Shown: positions 24,389 through 33,014 of the stretch, in pieces | Layout: each line of letters begins with the position of its first letter | Position numbering within the stretch: position 1 is the stretch's first letter | Assembly (NCBI GenBank): GCA_045805265.1 | Contig: JBJMLO010000023.1 | Span: 1-64,000, forward strand | Direction: 5' to 3' | Origin: JBJMLO01 sp045805265 | GTDB lineage: Bacteria > Actinomycetota > UBA4738 > JACQTL01 | DNA length: 64,000 nt | Position numbers and translations under genes: made by a program | Notes under the pieces: model-generated | Databases searched by the model: none | Seen by the model: the letters and a program-made list of their open reading frames with translations, nothing else | What the model was told of the DNA's origin: nothing

Positions 24389-24889
24389 CTACGCACCATC
24401 CGAGGCTGCGGGATATGCGGCCTCGCGGGGGATCACTCCCTGGTTGATGAGGCGCTTCGTGCGGTAGGGCTCGCCGTCGAGGGTCTCCTTCGGCACCTGC
24501 CCCCTGGCGACGGCCGCCATGATGAGCTGCTCCTGCTCGGTGTACAGCGGCCGGACCGGCCGGTACTTGATGAGCGTTTCCCGGGGGATGAGCCCCTGGT
24601 TCACCAGGCTCTTGATGCGGTAGATCCCGCCCTCCAGCGTCTCGTTGGGGATGAGCCCCTGGGCCGCCAGCCGCATCACCATCCGCTCCTGCGCCGTGTA
24701 GAGCGACGAGGAGCTGTCCTGCTTGCCGATCGGCTCCACCTGGTGCGCCGGGCGGAGGACCGCCACCGCGGCCACGGTCACGGCGGCCAGCGCCAGCGCC
24801 GCCAGGGCTCCCAGCGCCCAACTGGACACCCTCCGCGGCTTCCGGCTGGGGGCCGGTGTTGCGACCTTCCGCTCGAGTGTCGTTGCCAT
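24389..24889 (-). CDS. 166-aa membrane protein with a four-fold QG-[IV]-P-x-E repeat
   Basis: The ATG at 24889 has AGGAGGT four bases upstream. A basic start and one helix (WALGALAALALAAVTVAAVAV, to about 45) are followed by a linker. Then come four related units: LAAQGLIPNETL, LVNQGLIPRETL, AVARGQVPKETL and LINQGVIPREAA. They alternate with YTAQER or YTEQEQ segments, so that two 45-residue double units are formed. The L-x-x-x-G-x-[IV]-P-x-E pattern recalls SHOCT-like oligomerisation helices, but I cannot assign a family. It diverges from the SARP/kinase gene across 151 bases with repeated sites, so the two may share regulation. Confidence 0.7.
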   Translation of the reverse strand: MATTLERKVATPAPSRKPRRVSSWALGALAALALAAVTVAAVAVLRPAHQVEPIGKQDSSSSLYTAQERMVMRLAAQGLIPNETLEGGIYRIKSLVNQGLIPRETLIKYRPVRPLYTEQEQLIMAAVARGQVPKETLDGEPYRTKRLINQGVIPREAAYPAASDGA

Positions 24890-24947
24890 GTCGACCTCCT
24901 CTTCTCCGCCCTCCCCTTGAGGGCACTGCAGCGAGGCTGGGGCACGG

Positions 24948-24987
24948 CGCTGGAGAAGCCCGAGGAAAGCGCTGGAAGAACGCTGGA
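24948..24987. promoter_or_regulatory. direct repeats CGCTGGA, SARP-type operator
   Basis: CGCTGGA occurs at 24948-24954, 24970-24976 and 24981-24987. The starts are 22 and 11 bases apart, so all three lie on one face of the helix. SARP regulators such as ActII-ORF4 and DnrI bind heptameric direct repeats with 11- or 22-base spacing just upstream of a -10 box. The sites lie between two divergent genes, 54 bases before the ATG of the SARP-domain gene at 25041. CATGTT at 24994-24999 is a weak -10 candidate. Autoregulation is the simplest reading. Confidence 0.5.
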
Positions 24988-25040
24988 AGCCGCCATGTTC
25001 GCTCTTCCATCCGGCAGGATCGGCGACGTACGGTGCGCGT

Positions 25041-28000
25041 ATGCAATTCCTGCTGCTGGGACCGCTGGAGGCGCGGGACGACGGCTCAGCCCTGCCGCTC
25101 GGCGGGCCGAAGCAGCGCGTGGTCCTCGCCCACCTCCTGCTCCAGGCGAATCGGGTCGTCACGGCCGAGCGCCTGATCGACGCCATCTGGGGAGAGGACC
25201 CGCCGGAGACTGCCCGCAACACCCTCCAGACGTACGTCCGGCACATCCGGCGCATCGTCGGCCCGGAACGGATCGAGCATCGTTCCTCCGGTTACGTGCT
25301 TCAGGCGGATCCCGCCGAGATCGACGTTCTCCAGTTTCACGATCTGATCGAGGAGTCTCGCGTCCTGGCGGCCACGGATCTGCCCGCTGCAATCAACGCC
25401 CTCCACGAGGCGCTTGGCCTGTGGAGGGGCCCGGCCCTCGACGACCTCGCCGAACAGCCGTCGCTGCGCTCGGAGATCGCCCGGCTCGAGGAAATCCGGC
25501 TGGCCGCACTGGAGGAGCGGATCGCCGCCGAGCTCGACCTCGGCCGGCACCGGGAGACCGTCGCCGAGCTCGAGACGCTCATCGGCTCCCACCGGTACCG
25601 GGAGCGCCTGTGGGGGAACCTGGTGGTGGCGCTCTACCGCTCGGGGCGCCAGGGGGATGCGCTGAACGCCTACCAGCGCGCCCGGACCGTGCTCCGGGAG
25701 GAGCTCGGCATCGACCCCTCGCCCGAGCTGCAGCGGCTCCAGGAGCAGGTCCTCCGTCAGGACGCGGCGCTGGACCTCGGAGGAGAGCGCCTCCGCGGGT
25801 ACCGGCTGCTGGAGGAGATCGGGGAGGGCGCCTTCGGTACCGTCCACCGGGCCTTCCAGCCCGAGGTCGGCCGGGAGGTCGCCGTGAAGGTGATCGGTCG
25901 CCGACTGGCCGACCACCCCGAGTTCATCCGCCGCTTCGACGTGGAGGCCCAGCTCGTCGCCCGGCTGGAGCACCCCCACATCGTCCCGCTGTACGACTAC
26001 TGGCGGGAACCGGACGGCGCGTACCTGGTCATGCGGTACCTCCGGGGAGGGAGCCTCCGGCAGGCCCTGGCCGCCGGTCCGCTCCACACCGACTGGGCCT
26101 TGCGGCTGACCGAACAGATCGCGCTCGCCCTTGCCTCGGCTCACCGCCAGGGCGTGGTCCACCGGGACGTGAAGCCGGCGAACATCCTGTTCGACGAGGA
26201 CGGCAACGCCTACCTCTCGGACTTCGGCATCGCCAGGGACCTCGCCGCGCTCGAGGCGGGGGCCGACCGCCGCTGGCCGAGCCATGCGTACCTCTCGCCC
26301 GAAGAGGCCCGAGGCGAGGAGGTCACGCACCTCACGGACGTCTATGGGCTCGGGATCGTCCTGTACGAGAGCCTCACCGGCCGAAACCCGTATGCGGACT
26401 CCCGGCCCGACCGGGGACTCGACGGCCACGCGCACCAGCCACTCCCGCCCGTCCACGCCGCCCGGCCCGAACTCCCGGTGGACGTCGACGGGGTCGTCGC
26501 GCGGGCGACCGCCACGGACCCGGCCGATCGGTACCCGGACGCCCCCGCACTCGCCGCGGCCTTCCGGGAGGCCCTCCGCGCGACGGCGACGGTGCCGGTC
26601 GGGGAAGGAGACCTGCGGAACCCGTACAAAGGCCTGCACGCCTTCCACGAGGCCGACGCGGGCGACTTCTTCGGTCGTGAGGACTCGGTCCGGGACCTGG
26701 TGGCGCTGATGGGTGGGGAGGTCGACGGGAACCGCTTCCTGGCGGTGGTGGGGCCGTCGGGCAGCGGGAAGTCCTCGCTGGTGCGGGCCGGTCTCGTCCC
26801 TGCCCTGCGGGCCGGCGCGCTGCCCGGATCCGACGGCTGGTTCGTCGTCGACATGGTCCCGGGGGCCCATCCGTTCGAGGAGCTCGCGTCGGGACTGGTG
26901 CGAATCTCGGTCGACCGCCGGCCGGGCCTCGTCCAGCGCCTCGAACGGGACGGCGACCTCCAGCGGGCGGCCGAGGACGTGCTGCCTCCGGACGGCTCCC
27001 AGCTGCTCCTCGTGATCGATCAGTTCGAGGAGGTCTTCAGCCTGGTGGGCGACGAGGGGGAGCGGGCAAGCTTCCTGGCCGGCATCGCCGCCGCGGTCAA
27101 TCAGCCGGAGAGCCGGGTCCGGGTGATCGTCACCCTCCGAGCCGACTTCTACGACCGGCCGCTGATGTACAGCGGGTTCGGCGACCTCCTCGCAGGCCGG
27201 ACCTACGCGGTCACGCCGCTGTCGACCGAGGAGCTCGAGCGGGCGGTCGCGGGTCCCGCGGAGGCGGTGGGCGCTCGGCTCGAGCCGAACCTCCTGGCCG
27301 AGATCGTGGCCGAGGTCGGGGGCCGGCCGGCGGCACTGCCCCTGCTCCAGTACGCGCTGACGGAGCTGTTCGAAGGGCGCACCGGGTCGACGCTCACGCT
27401 CGAGGCCTGGCGGCGGGTGGGCGGTGCGTCCGGTGCGCTGGCGCGCCGCGCGGAGGCGCTGTACGGCCTGCTGAACGACCTCGGGAAGGAGGCCACCCGG
27501 CAGCTGTTCCTGCGGCTCGTCACTGTGGGCGAGCGTGGCGTGGAGAACACGCGCCGCCGCGTGCTGCGGACCGAGCTCACCTCGCTCGGGGTCGACCGCC
27601 GGTCGATGGACGCCGCGATCGACGCGTTCGGAGCACGCCGCCTGCTGGCCTTCGACCGGGACCCACAGACTCGCGGGCCGACCGTGGAGATCGCCCATGA
27701 GGCCCTACTCCGGGAGTGGGACCGGTTCCGGGAGTGGATCGAATCCTCGCGCGAGCAGCTTCGGCTCCAGGCCAAGGTCGCCGCCGCTGCGGGCGAGTGG
27801 GACGAGGCCGGCCAGGGCGAGGACTACCTCCTGGCCGGCGACCGCCTGTCCCAGGTCGAGGAGGCCATGGGGACGAGCTCGGTCCGCCCAACCGATCGGG
27901 AGCGCGAGTACCTCGCCGCCAGCCGGACGCGCGCCCAGGCCGAGGCGGCGGCCGAGCGCGAGCGACGGGCCCGCGAGGCCCGGCTGGAGCGAAGGTCGGT

Positions 28001-29789
28001 CGTTCGCCTTCGGGCTCTCGTCGCGGTCCTCGCCGTGGCCTCGCTGGTCGCCGCGAGCCTCACCGTGGTCGCGGTCAACCGGAGTCGCGAGGCGGACCGT
28101 CGGCGGCTGGAGGTCCTGCTGAACAACCGCCGGGAGTCGGTGGATCGCCTGACCGCCGGGTCGATCGCGAACCTCGAGACCGACCCGCAGCTCAGCCTCA
28201 ATCTCGCGCTGCACGCAGTGGATCAGGCGTCGGATCTCGCGGAGCCGGTCCCGGCCGCAACGGTGGAAGCGCTCCACTGGGCGATCCAGGCCGCCGGGGT
28301 CGACTATCCCATCCGAAGGGGTCCCGTGAAGGTCCTCGAGGGACCGCTCGGCACGCGTGGCATCTTCGACCTACCGCTGTCGAGGCTCGCGCGCATCGCG
28401 AGGGAGCACGTCACCGGATCGCTCACAGCCCAGCAATGCGAGCAGTTCTTCGGGACCCCCTCCTGTCCTTCGCTGCCGAAGGCGTCCGGGAGGGACATCC
28501 CGGCCGAGCCCGTCCGCGCGGTGCAGCCGGTCAACCCGGTGGTGAGGCCACTCGCCGGAACACAGGTCACGGTCTACACGGCGTTCGACCCCGAATCGAG
28601 TCGGCCGGCCGACTTCGAGACCCAGATGAGGCGGTTCACCCAACGCACCGGCATCGAGGTCAGGCTGGTGGGCGTCCCGGACTTCTACACCTGGCTGACG
28701 GAGAACGTCGCTCCCAAGAACCCGCCGGACATCGCGTTCTTCCAACAGCCCACCGGTCTCGTGAAGCTTGCCCGGCAGGGATACCTGGCGGACCTCGGCG
28801 GCTACCTGGACGTCGAACGGTTGCGATCCGACACCAGCCCGTACCTGGTCTCCCTCGGAACCGTCGGGCACGACGGCTCGTGGCCGTCAGACGAGGGCGG
28901 GACCTACGGGGGGTTCATCCACCTGTCGCTCAAGAGCCTCGTCTGGTATCCGACTCCCGAGTTCCACGCGGCCGGCTATGAGGTCCCCAGGACGTGGGAC
29001 CAATTGGTCGCACTCGGCGATCGGATGGCGGCGGACGGTCACACCCCCTGGTGCATGGGCTGGGAGTCCGGGGAAGACGCGAGCGGTTGGCCGGGCACCG
29101 ACTGGATCGAGGACCTCGTGCTGGCCGGAGCCGGCCCCCAGGCCTACGACCGGTGGACGTTCCACGATCTCCCGTTCGACAGCCCCGAGGTCCGCACGGC
29201 GTTCGAGCGCCTCGGGCACGTGCTGTTCGCCGACCGCCATGTGCGTGGCGGGACGTCCGGGGCGGCGAGCACGAGCTTCGCAGCGGCGCAGACCCCCATG
29301 CTCGCGGATCCTCCCGGGTGCTGGCTGCACCACTTCCCGTCGTTCGCCGCGAACTTCCTGCCCCGGGGGGCTCCCGGGACGCAGGCTGACGTGTTCCCGT
29401 TCCCCCCCATCACCGAGGGGTCTCCGCTGGCGGTGACCGGGGGCGGCGAGATGGTGGGGGCGTTCGCCGACCGCCCCGAGGTCCGCGAGGTGATTCGGTT
29501 CATGCTCGGTGGCGATTTCGGCCGCGGCTCGCTGGAGTTCGACGACGGGCTGATCATGGCCAACCGCCACTTCGGCCTGGAGAACTACCCGCCGTTCTGG
29601 CGCGAGCAGGCGGCGCTCGTCCACCGAGCCCTCGCCGCCGACACGTTCCGCCACGACGCGTCCGACCTCATGCCCCCGGAGGTCGGCACGGGCCGGTTCT
29701 GGAAGGCGATGATCACATACCTCACCGAAGGCCCCGCGAGCCTGGACGGGATCCTCAGCGATCTCGACGCGGCATGGCCGGACGGGTGA
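25041..29789 (+). CDS. SARP/BTAD - Ser/Thr kinase - STAND NTPase - transmembrane - sugar-binding-protein fusion
   Basis: This single uninterrupted 1582-residue frame has five parts. Residues 1-90 are an OmpR/SARP winged helix (MQFLLLGPLEARDDG start, ending RSSGYVLQ). Residues 95-245 are BTAD helices (ALGLWRGPALDDL; ELGIDPSPELQRL). Residues 252-530 are a kinase with K283, D376 in HRDVKPAN and D394 in DFG, all intact. Residues 535-960 are an nSTAND1-like NTPase with NPYKGLHAF, Walker A GPSGSGKSS (K577) and Walker B LLLVIDQFEE (D660). A membrane helix lies at about 992-1014. Residues 1174-1582 are an ABC-type family 1 solute-binding domain (TVYTAFDPES; PPDIAFFQQP; VPRTWDQLVALG). The N-terminal part should be cytoplasmic and the binding domain outside. 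I infer a one-molecule sugar sensor that controls DNA and phosphorylates targets. Confidence 0.88.
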   Translation: MQFLLLGPLEARDDGSALPLGGPKQRVVLAHLLLQANRVVTAERLIDAIWGEDPPETARNTLQTYVRHIRRIVGPERIEHRSSGYVLQADPAEIDVLQFHDLIEESRVLAATDLPAAINALHEALGLWRGPALDDLAEQPSLRSEIARLEEIRLAALEERIAAELDLGRHRETVAELETLIGSHRYRERLWGNLVVALYRSGRQGDALNAYQRARTVLREELGIDPSPELQRLQEQVLRQDAALDLGGERLRGYRLLEEIGEGAFGTVHRAFQPEVGREVAVKVIGRRLADHPEFIRRFDVEAQLVARLEHPHIVPLYDYWREPDGAYLVMRYLRGGSLRQALAAGPLHTDWALRLTEQIALALASAHRQGVVHRDVKPANILFDEDGNAYLSDFGIARDLAALEAGADRRWPSHAYLSPEEARGEEVTHLTDVYGLGIVLYESLTGRNPYADSRPDRGLDGHAHQPLPPVHAARPELPVDVDGVVARATATDPADRYPDAPALAAAFREALRATATVPVGEGDLRNPYKGLHAFHEADAGDFFGREDSVRDLVALMGGEVDGNRFLAVVGPSGSGKSSLVRAGLVPALRAGALPGSDGWFVVDMVPGAHPFEELASGLVRISVDRRPGLVQRLERDGDLQRAAEDVLPPDGSQLLLVIDQFEEVFSLVGDEGERASFLAGIAAAVNQPESRVRVIVTLRADFYDRPLMYSGFGDLLAGRTYAVTPLSTEELERAVAGPAEAVGARLEPNLLAEIVAEVGGRPAALPLLQYALTELFEGRTGSTLTLEAWRRVGGASGALARRAEALYGLLNDLGKEATRQLFLRLVTVGERGVENTRRRVLRTELTSLGVDRRSMDAAIDAFGARRLLAFDRDPQTRGPTVEIAHEALLREWDRFREWIESSREQLRLQAKVAAAAGEWDEAGQGEDYLLAGDRLSQVEEAMGTSSVRPTDREREYLAASRTRAQAEAAAERERRAREARLERRSVVRLRALVAVLAVASLVAASLTVVAVNRSREADRRRLEVLLNNRRESVDRLTAGSIANLETDPQLSLNLALHAVDQASDLAEPVPAATVEALHWAIQAAGVDYPIRRGPVKVLEGPLGTRGIFDLPLSRLARIAREHVTGSLTAQQCEQFFGTPSCPSLPKASGRDIPAEPVRAVQPVNPVVRPLAGTQVTVYTAFDPESSRPADFETQMRRFTQRTGIEVRLVGVPDFYTWLTENVAPKNPPDIAFFQQPTGLVKLARQGYLADLGGYLDVERLRSDTSPYLVSLGTVGHDGSWPSDEGGTYGGFIHLSLKSLVWYPTPEFHAAGYEVPRTWDQLVALGDRMAADGHTPWCMGWESGEDASGWPGTDWIEDLVLAGAGPQAYDRWTFHDLPFDSPEVRTAFERLGHVLFADRHVRGGTSGAASTSFAAAQTPMLADPPGCWLHHFPSFAANFLPRGAPGTQADVFPFPPITEGSPLAVTGGGEMVGAFADRPEVREVIRFMLGGDFGRGSLEFDDGLIMANRHFGLENYPPFWREQAALVHRALAADTFRHDASDLMPPEVGTGRFWKAMITYLTEGPASLDGILSDLDAAWPDG

Positions 29790-29839
29790 GCGACGACCCC
29801 TCCGCCAGTTCCGGGCCTCGCCGGTAGTCTTGTCGCGCG

Positions 29840-31870
29840 ATGGCATCCGTCATCGGGACGTTCGCCCTGGTCCTGGCCCTGCTCGTGGCCGTGTACGGCG
29901 CCGCGGTCTCCTTCGCCGGGGCCCGGAGCCGCAACGCGCTCATGGTCGAGAGCGGGCGGACCTCGGCGTTCTCGCTGGTCGCGCTGGTGCTGGTGGCCAA
30001 CGTCACGATGCTCGCGGCGATCCTCGCGAACGACTTCTCGCTGCGGTACGTGGCCGAGAACTCGAGCCGCGCCACGCCCACGTTCTTCAAGGTGCTCGCC
30101 CTGTGGTCGGCCGACGACGGTTCGCTGCTGCTGTGGAACCTCGTGCTGGCCGGCTACCTGGTGGCCGTCGCGATCCGGTTCCGTCGCAAGCGCCCCGAGA
30201 CCTTCCCGTGGGCGCTCGGCACGATGTTCACGGTGTCGGCGTTCTACCTGCTGCTGGTCACCGTGGCCACGAGCCCGTTCGGGACGCTGCCCCAGGCAGT
30301 GCACGACGGGCGCGGGCCGCTGCCGCTGCTGCAGAACCACCCGCTGATGGCCGCGCATCCGCCGATGCTGTATCTCGGGTTCCTCGGCATGACCGTGCCG
30401 TTCGCGTTCGCCATGGCCGCGCTGCTGACCGGCCGGCTCTCGGACGAGTGGATCCGGATCACCCGGCGGTGGACCTTGTTCGCGTGGGTGTGCCTGACGG
30501 CGGGGCTGTTCCTGGGGTCGCTGTGGTCGTACTCGGTGCTCGGATGGGGCGGGTACTGGGCGTGGGACCCCGTCGAGAACATCGCGCTGCTGCCGTGGCT
30601 GGCGTCGACGGCGTTCCTGCACTCGGTGATGGTCCAGGAGCGCCGCGGCATGCTGAAGGTCTGGAACCTCTCGCTGATCGTCACGACGTTCGCGCTGACG
30701 GTGTTCGGGACGTTCCTGACCCGGGGGTCGATCCTGTCGAGCGTCCACACGTTCGCCCAGTCGGCGGTCGGTCCCATGTACCTCGGGTTCCTGCTGATCG
30801 TGCTGTGCGCGGGGTTCGGGCTGATCGCCGCGCGGTCTCGGATGCTGGCCTCGGAGTCCTCGATCGACCGGCTGGCGTCGCGGGAGGGCGTGTTCCTGGG
30901 GAACAACGTCCTGCTGGCCGCGCTGACGTTCACGGTGCTGATCGGGACGGTGTTCCCGCTGCTGAACGAGGCGCTGACCGGCGCGAAGGTGTCGGTGGGG
31001 GGGCCGTACTTCGACCGGACGGCGGCGCCGGTGATGCTGTTGCTGCTGTTCCTCATGGGGATCGGGCCGCTGCTGCCGTGGCGCGTGGGATCCGCCCGGT
31101 ACCTGCTGCGACGGCTGCGCATGCCGGTGTGGGCGGGGGCGCTGACGATCGCGGGGCTGGTGGTCACCGGCGTGCGGCACCCGGTGGCGATCTTCGCGTT
31201 CGGCCTGGCGGCGTTCGTGGCGGCGTCGACGGTCTCGGAGATGGCGCGAGGCGTGCGGGCACACCGCCGCGCCTCCGGCGGATCGGTCGCGCGCTCCGCG
31301 GTCGGAGCCGTGGCGCGGAACCGCCGCCTGTACGGCGGGCTGGTTGCGCACCTCGGGCTGGTGATCGCGATCGTCGCGATCACGTGGTCGTCGACGTACG
31401 CGACCCAGAAGGAGGTCACGCTGGCCCGCGGGCAGTCGACGCAGTTCGCCGGGTACACGTTGCGGTACGAGGGGTCGACGTTCCGGAACGAGCCCCAGCG
31501 CGTGGTGTTCGTCTCGACGCTGGTGATCGTCGACGGCGGGCGGCGGATCGGGGTGCTGATCCCCTCGCTGAACTACTACCCGTCCGACAGGAACGAGCCC
31601 ATCGGGACGCCGTCGATCTCGAAGGGGACGCCCCTCAACGGGTTCCACGACCTCTACGCATCGCTGCAGTCCCTGTCGAAGAAGGGCACGTCGGCGACGT
31701 TCCGGCTGTTCTCGAACCCGGGGGTGATGTGGCTGTGGACGGGCGGTGCGGTGATCGTGCTGGGCGGGGCGCTGGCGCTGTGGCCGGCCCGGCGGCGCAG
31801 ACGGGATCGTCCGGAGCCGTCGCCGTCCGCCGATGAACCCGTCCCGGAGCGGGTGGAGGTGACCGCGTGA
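29840..31870 (+). CDS. ccmF: CcmF/CcsA-type cytochrome c haem lyase
   Basis: This polytopic protein (676 residues, about 14 spans) attaches haem to apocytochromes outside the membrane. The tryptophan-rich WWD haem-handling motif is visible as WGGYWAWDPVEN near 240. His residues flank it (NHPLMAAHPPMLYLG; VHTFAQ), and the C-terminal region has the CcmF external domain (TLRYEGSTF). It is the first gene of a run of nine co-directional genes, and its stop overlaps the CcmG start. No Shine-Dalgarno is clear; TAGTCT nine bases before the ATG could be a -10 box giving a near-leaderless message. CcmA, B, C and E are not in the window. Confidence 0.92.
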   Translation: MASVIGTFALVLALLVAVYGAAVSFAGARSRNALMVESGRTSAFSLVALVLVANVTMLAAILANDFSLRYVAENSSRATPTFFKVLALWSADDGSLLLWNLVLAGYLVAVAIRFRRKRPETFPWALGTMFTVSAFYLLLVTVATSPFGTLPQAVHDGRGPLPLLQNHPLMAAHPPMLYLGFLGMTVPFAFAMAALLTGRLSDEWIRITRRWTLFAWVCLTAGLFLGSLWSYSVLGWGGYWAWDPVENIALLPWLASTAFLHSVMVQERRGMLKVWNLSLIVTTFALTVFGTFLTRGSILSSVHTFAQSAVGPMYLGFLLIVLCAGFGLIAARSRMLASESSIDRLASREGVFLGNNVLLAALTFTVLIGTVFPLLNEALTGAKVSVGGPYFDRTAAPVMLLLLFLMGIGPLLPWRVGSARYLLRRLRMPVWAGALTIAGLVVTGVRHPVAIFAFGLAAFVAASTVSEMARGVRAHRRASGGSVARSAVGAVARNRRLYGGLVAHLGLVIAIVAITWSSTYATQKEVTLARGQSTQFAGYTLRYEGSTFRNEPQRVVFVSTLVIVDGGRRIGVLIPSLNYYPSDRNEPIGTPSISKGTPLNGFHDLYASLQSLSKKGTSATFRLFSNPGVMWLWTGGAVIVLGGALALWPARRRRRDRPEPSPSADEPVPERVEVTA

Positions 31871-32433
31871 CGGGCGAGCCTCGCGTAAACGGAGACCGCC
31901 GGTGGCGGGTCGTGGTGCTCAGCCTGGTGCCGGTCGTCCTGCTGGCCGTGCTGCTGGGGTTCGGCCTCGGACGCGACCCGCGCGCGACGCCGCAGGACCA
32001 GCTGATCGGCACGCGGGCCCCGGAGTTCGCGCTGAGGGACCTCCGGACCGGCAAGATCGTGCGGCTGTCGGACCTCCGAGGCCACCCCGTCGTGCTGAAC
32101 TTCTGGGCCAGCTGGTGCGCCGACTGCGTGGTCGAGCACCCCAACCTGGTCGCCGCGTGGCAGCGGTTCGGGAACGAGGGGACGGTGTTCCTGTCCGTGC
32201 TGTACCAGGACACTCCGTCGAGGGCGGCCGCATTCCTCGACCAGCTGCCGGCGACGTGGCCAGACCTGTACGACCCGTCGGGGCGGACGGCGCTGGCCTA
32301 CGGCGTGACCGGTGTGCCCGAGACCGTCTTCATCTCCCCCGAGGGGCGGATCGCGTACAAGCAGATCAGCGTGACCACCTACGGCCTCATCGAGCGACAG
32401 GTCCATTCGATGTCGAAGTTGGGCTCGGCGTGA
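31867..32433 (+). CDS. CcmG/ResA-type thioredoxin-like protein
   Basis: A membrane-anchored thioredoxin-fold reductase that keeps the CXXCH cysteines of apocytochromes reduced before haem attachment. One N-terminal helix (VVVLSLVPVVLLAVLLGFGL) is followed by LIGTRAPEFALRDL, the active site NFWASWCADC (C84, C87) and a cis-Pro loop GVTGVPETVFI. The GTG start overlaps the ccmF stop by four bases and its own stop overlaps the CcmH start in the same way, so translation is coupled. ResA, CcmG and TlpA are hard to tell apart by sequence; the ccm context decides. Confidence 0.88.
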   Translation: MTGEPRVNGDRRWRVVVLSLVPVVLLAVLLGFGLGRDPRATPQDQLIGTRAPEFALRDLRTGKIVRLSDLRGHPVVLNFWASWCADCVVEHPNLVAAWQRFGNEGTVFLSVLYQDTPSRAAAFLDQLPATWPDLYDPSGRTALAYGVTGVPETVFISPEGRIAYKQISVTTYGLIERQVHSMSKLGSA

Positions 32434-33014
32434 GGGCCGGCGGGAACGGCCAGGGCGGCGTCGGTGCGCCGCAGGCCACCGGCCAGCGGAGTGTGCGCCG
32501 CACCGCGTTGGTCCTGGCCGCCGCCGTGGCGGTCGCGGCCGTCGCCCTGGCGGTCGTCGCCACGCGGGGGCCCTCCCGGCCACCGACCCTCCAGGAGCGG
32601 GTGCGGGTCGTCGCCGAGGACCTCCGCTGTCCTGAGTGCCAGAACCTGTCGGTGGCCGACTCCCCCTCGGGCCTCGCCCGCGAGATGCGCGTCGAGATCG
32701 CCCGCAGGCTCCGGCTGGGCCAGACGGCGTCGCAGATCGAGAGCTTCTTCGTGAGCCGGTACGGGCGGTGGATCCTGCTGACCCCCGACGCCGGCGGGAT
32801 CGGCCTGTTCGCGTGGCTCGCCCCCGCGCTGGCGGTCGCAGCGGGCGGGGCGCTGGCTTTCACGGTGGTGCGCCGCCGTCGCCGCGCCACGAGCCCGGTG
32901 GACGACGAGACAGCGGTCGCGGACCCAGCCGAGTCGTCCGACGAGCCCCGACTGACCGGCGAGGAGCGCGACCGCATCCAGCGGGAGATCGCCCAGCTGG
33001 AAGAGGTCCCGTGA
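32430..33014 (+). CDS. ccmH: CcmH-type cytochrome c maturation protein
   Basis: The CcmH/CycL/NrfF domain is marked by the conserved LRCPECQNLSVADS (C67, C70), which exchanges disulfides with apocytochrome c. It is followed by REMRVEIARRLRLGQTASQI and YGRWILLTP, all typical. An N-terminal helix (residues 25-45) and a second span near 130-150 place the Cys domain outside. A GTG start overlaps the upstream stop by four bases, and its stop overlaps the next GTG. An acidic tail of about 40 residues ends in a helix, ERDRIQREIAQLEEVP. Confidence 0.92.
   Translation: MRAGGNGQGGVGAPQATGQRSVRRTALVLAAAVAVAAVALAVVATRGPSRPPTLQERVRVVAEDLRCPECQNLSVADSPSGLAREMRVEIARRLRLGQTASQIESFFVSRYGRWILLTPDAGGIGLFAWLAPALAVAAGGALAFTVVRRRRRATSPVDDETAVADPAESSDEPRLTGEERDRIQREIAQLEEVP

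Noticed and set aside
25086..27698. 870-codon minus-strand frame opposite the SARP/kinase fusion
   Set aside because: The plus-strand domains are unmistakable; the antisense frame is low in hydrophobic structure and rich in Arg, Gly, Asp and Val.
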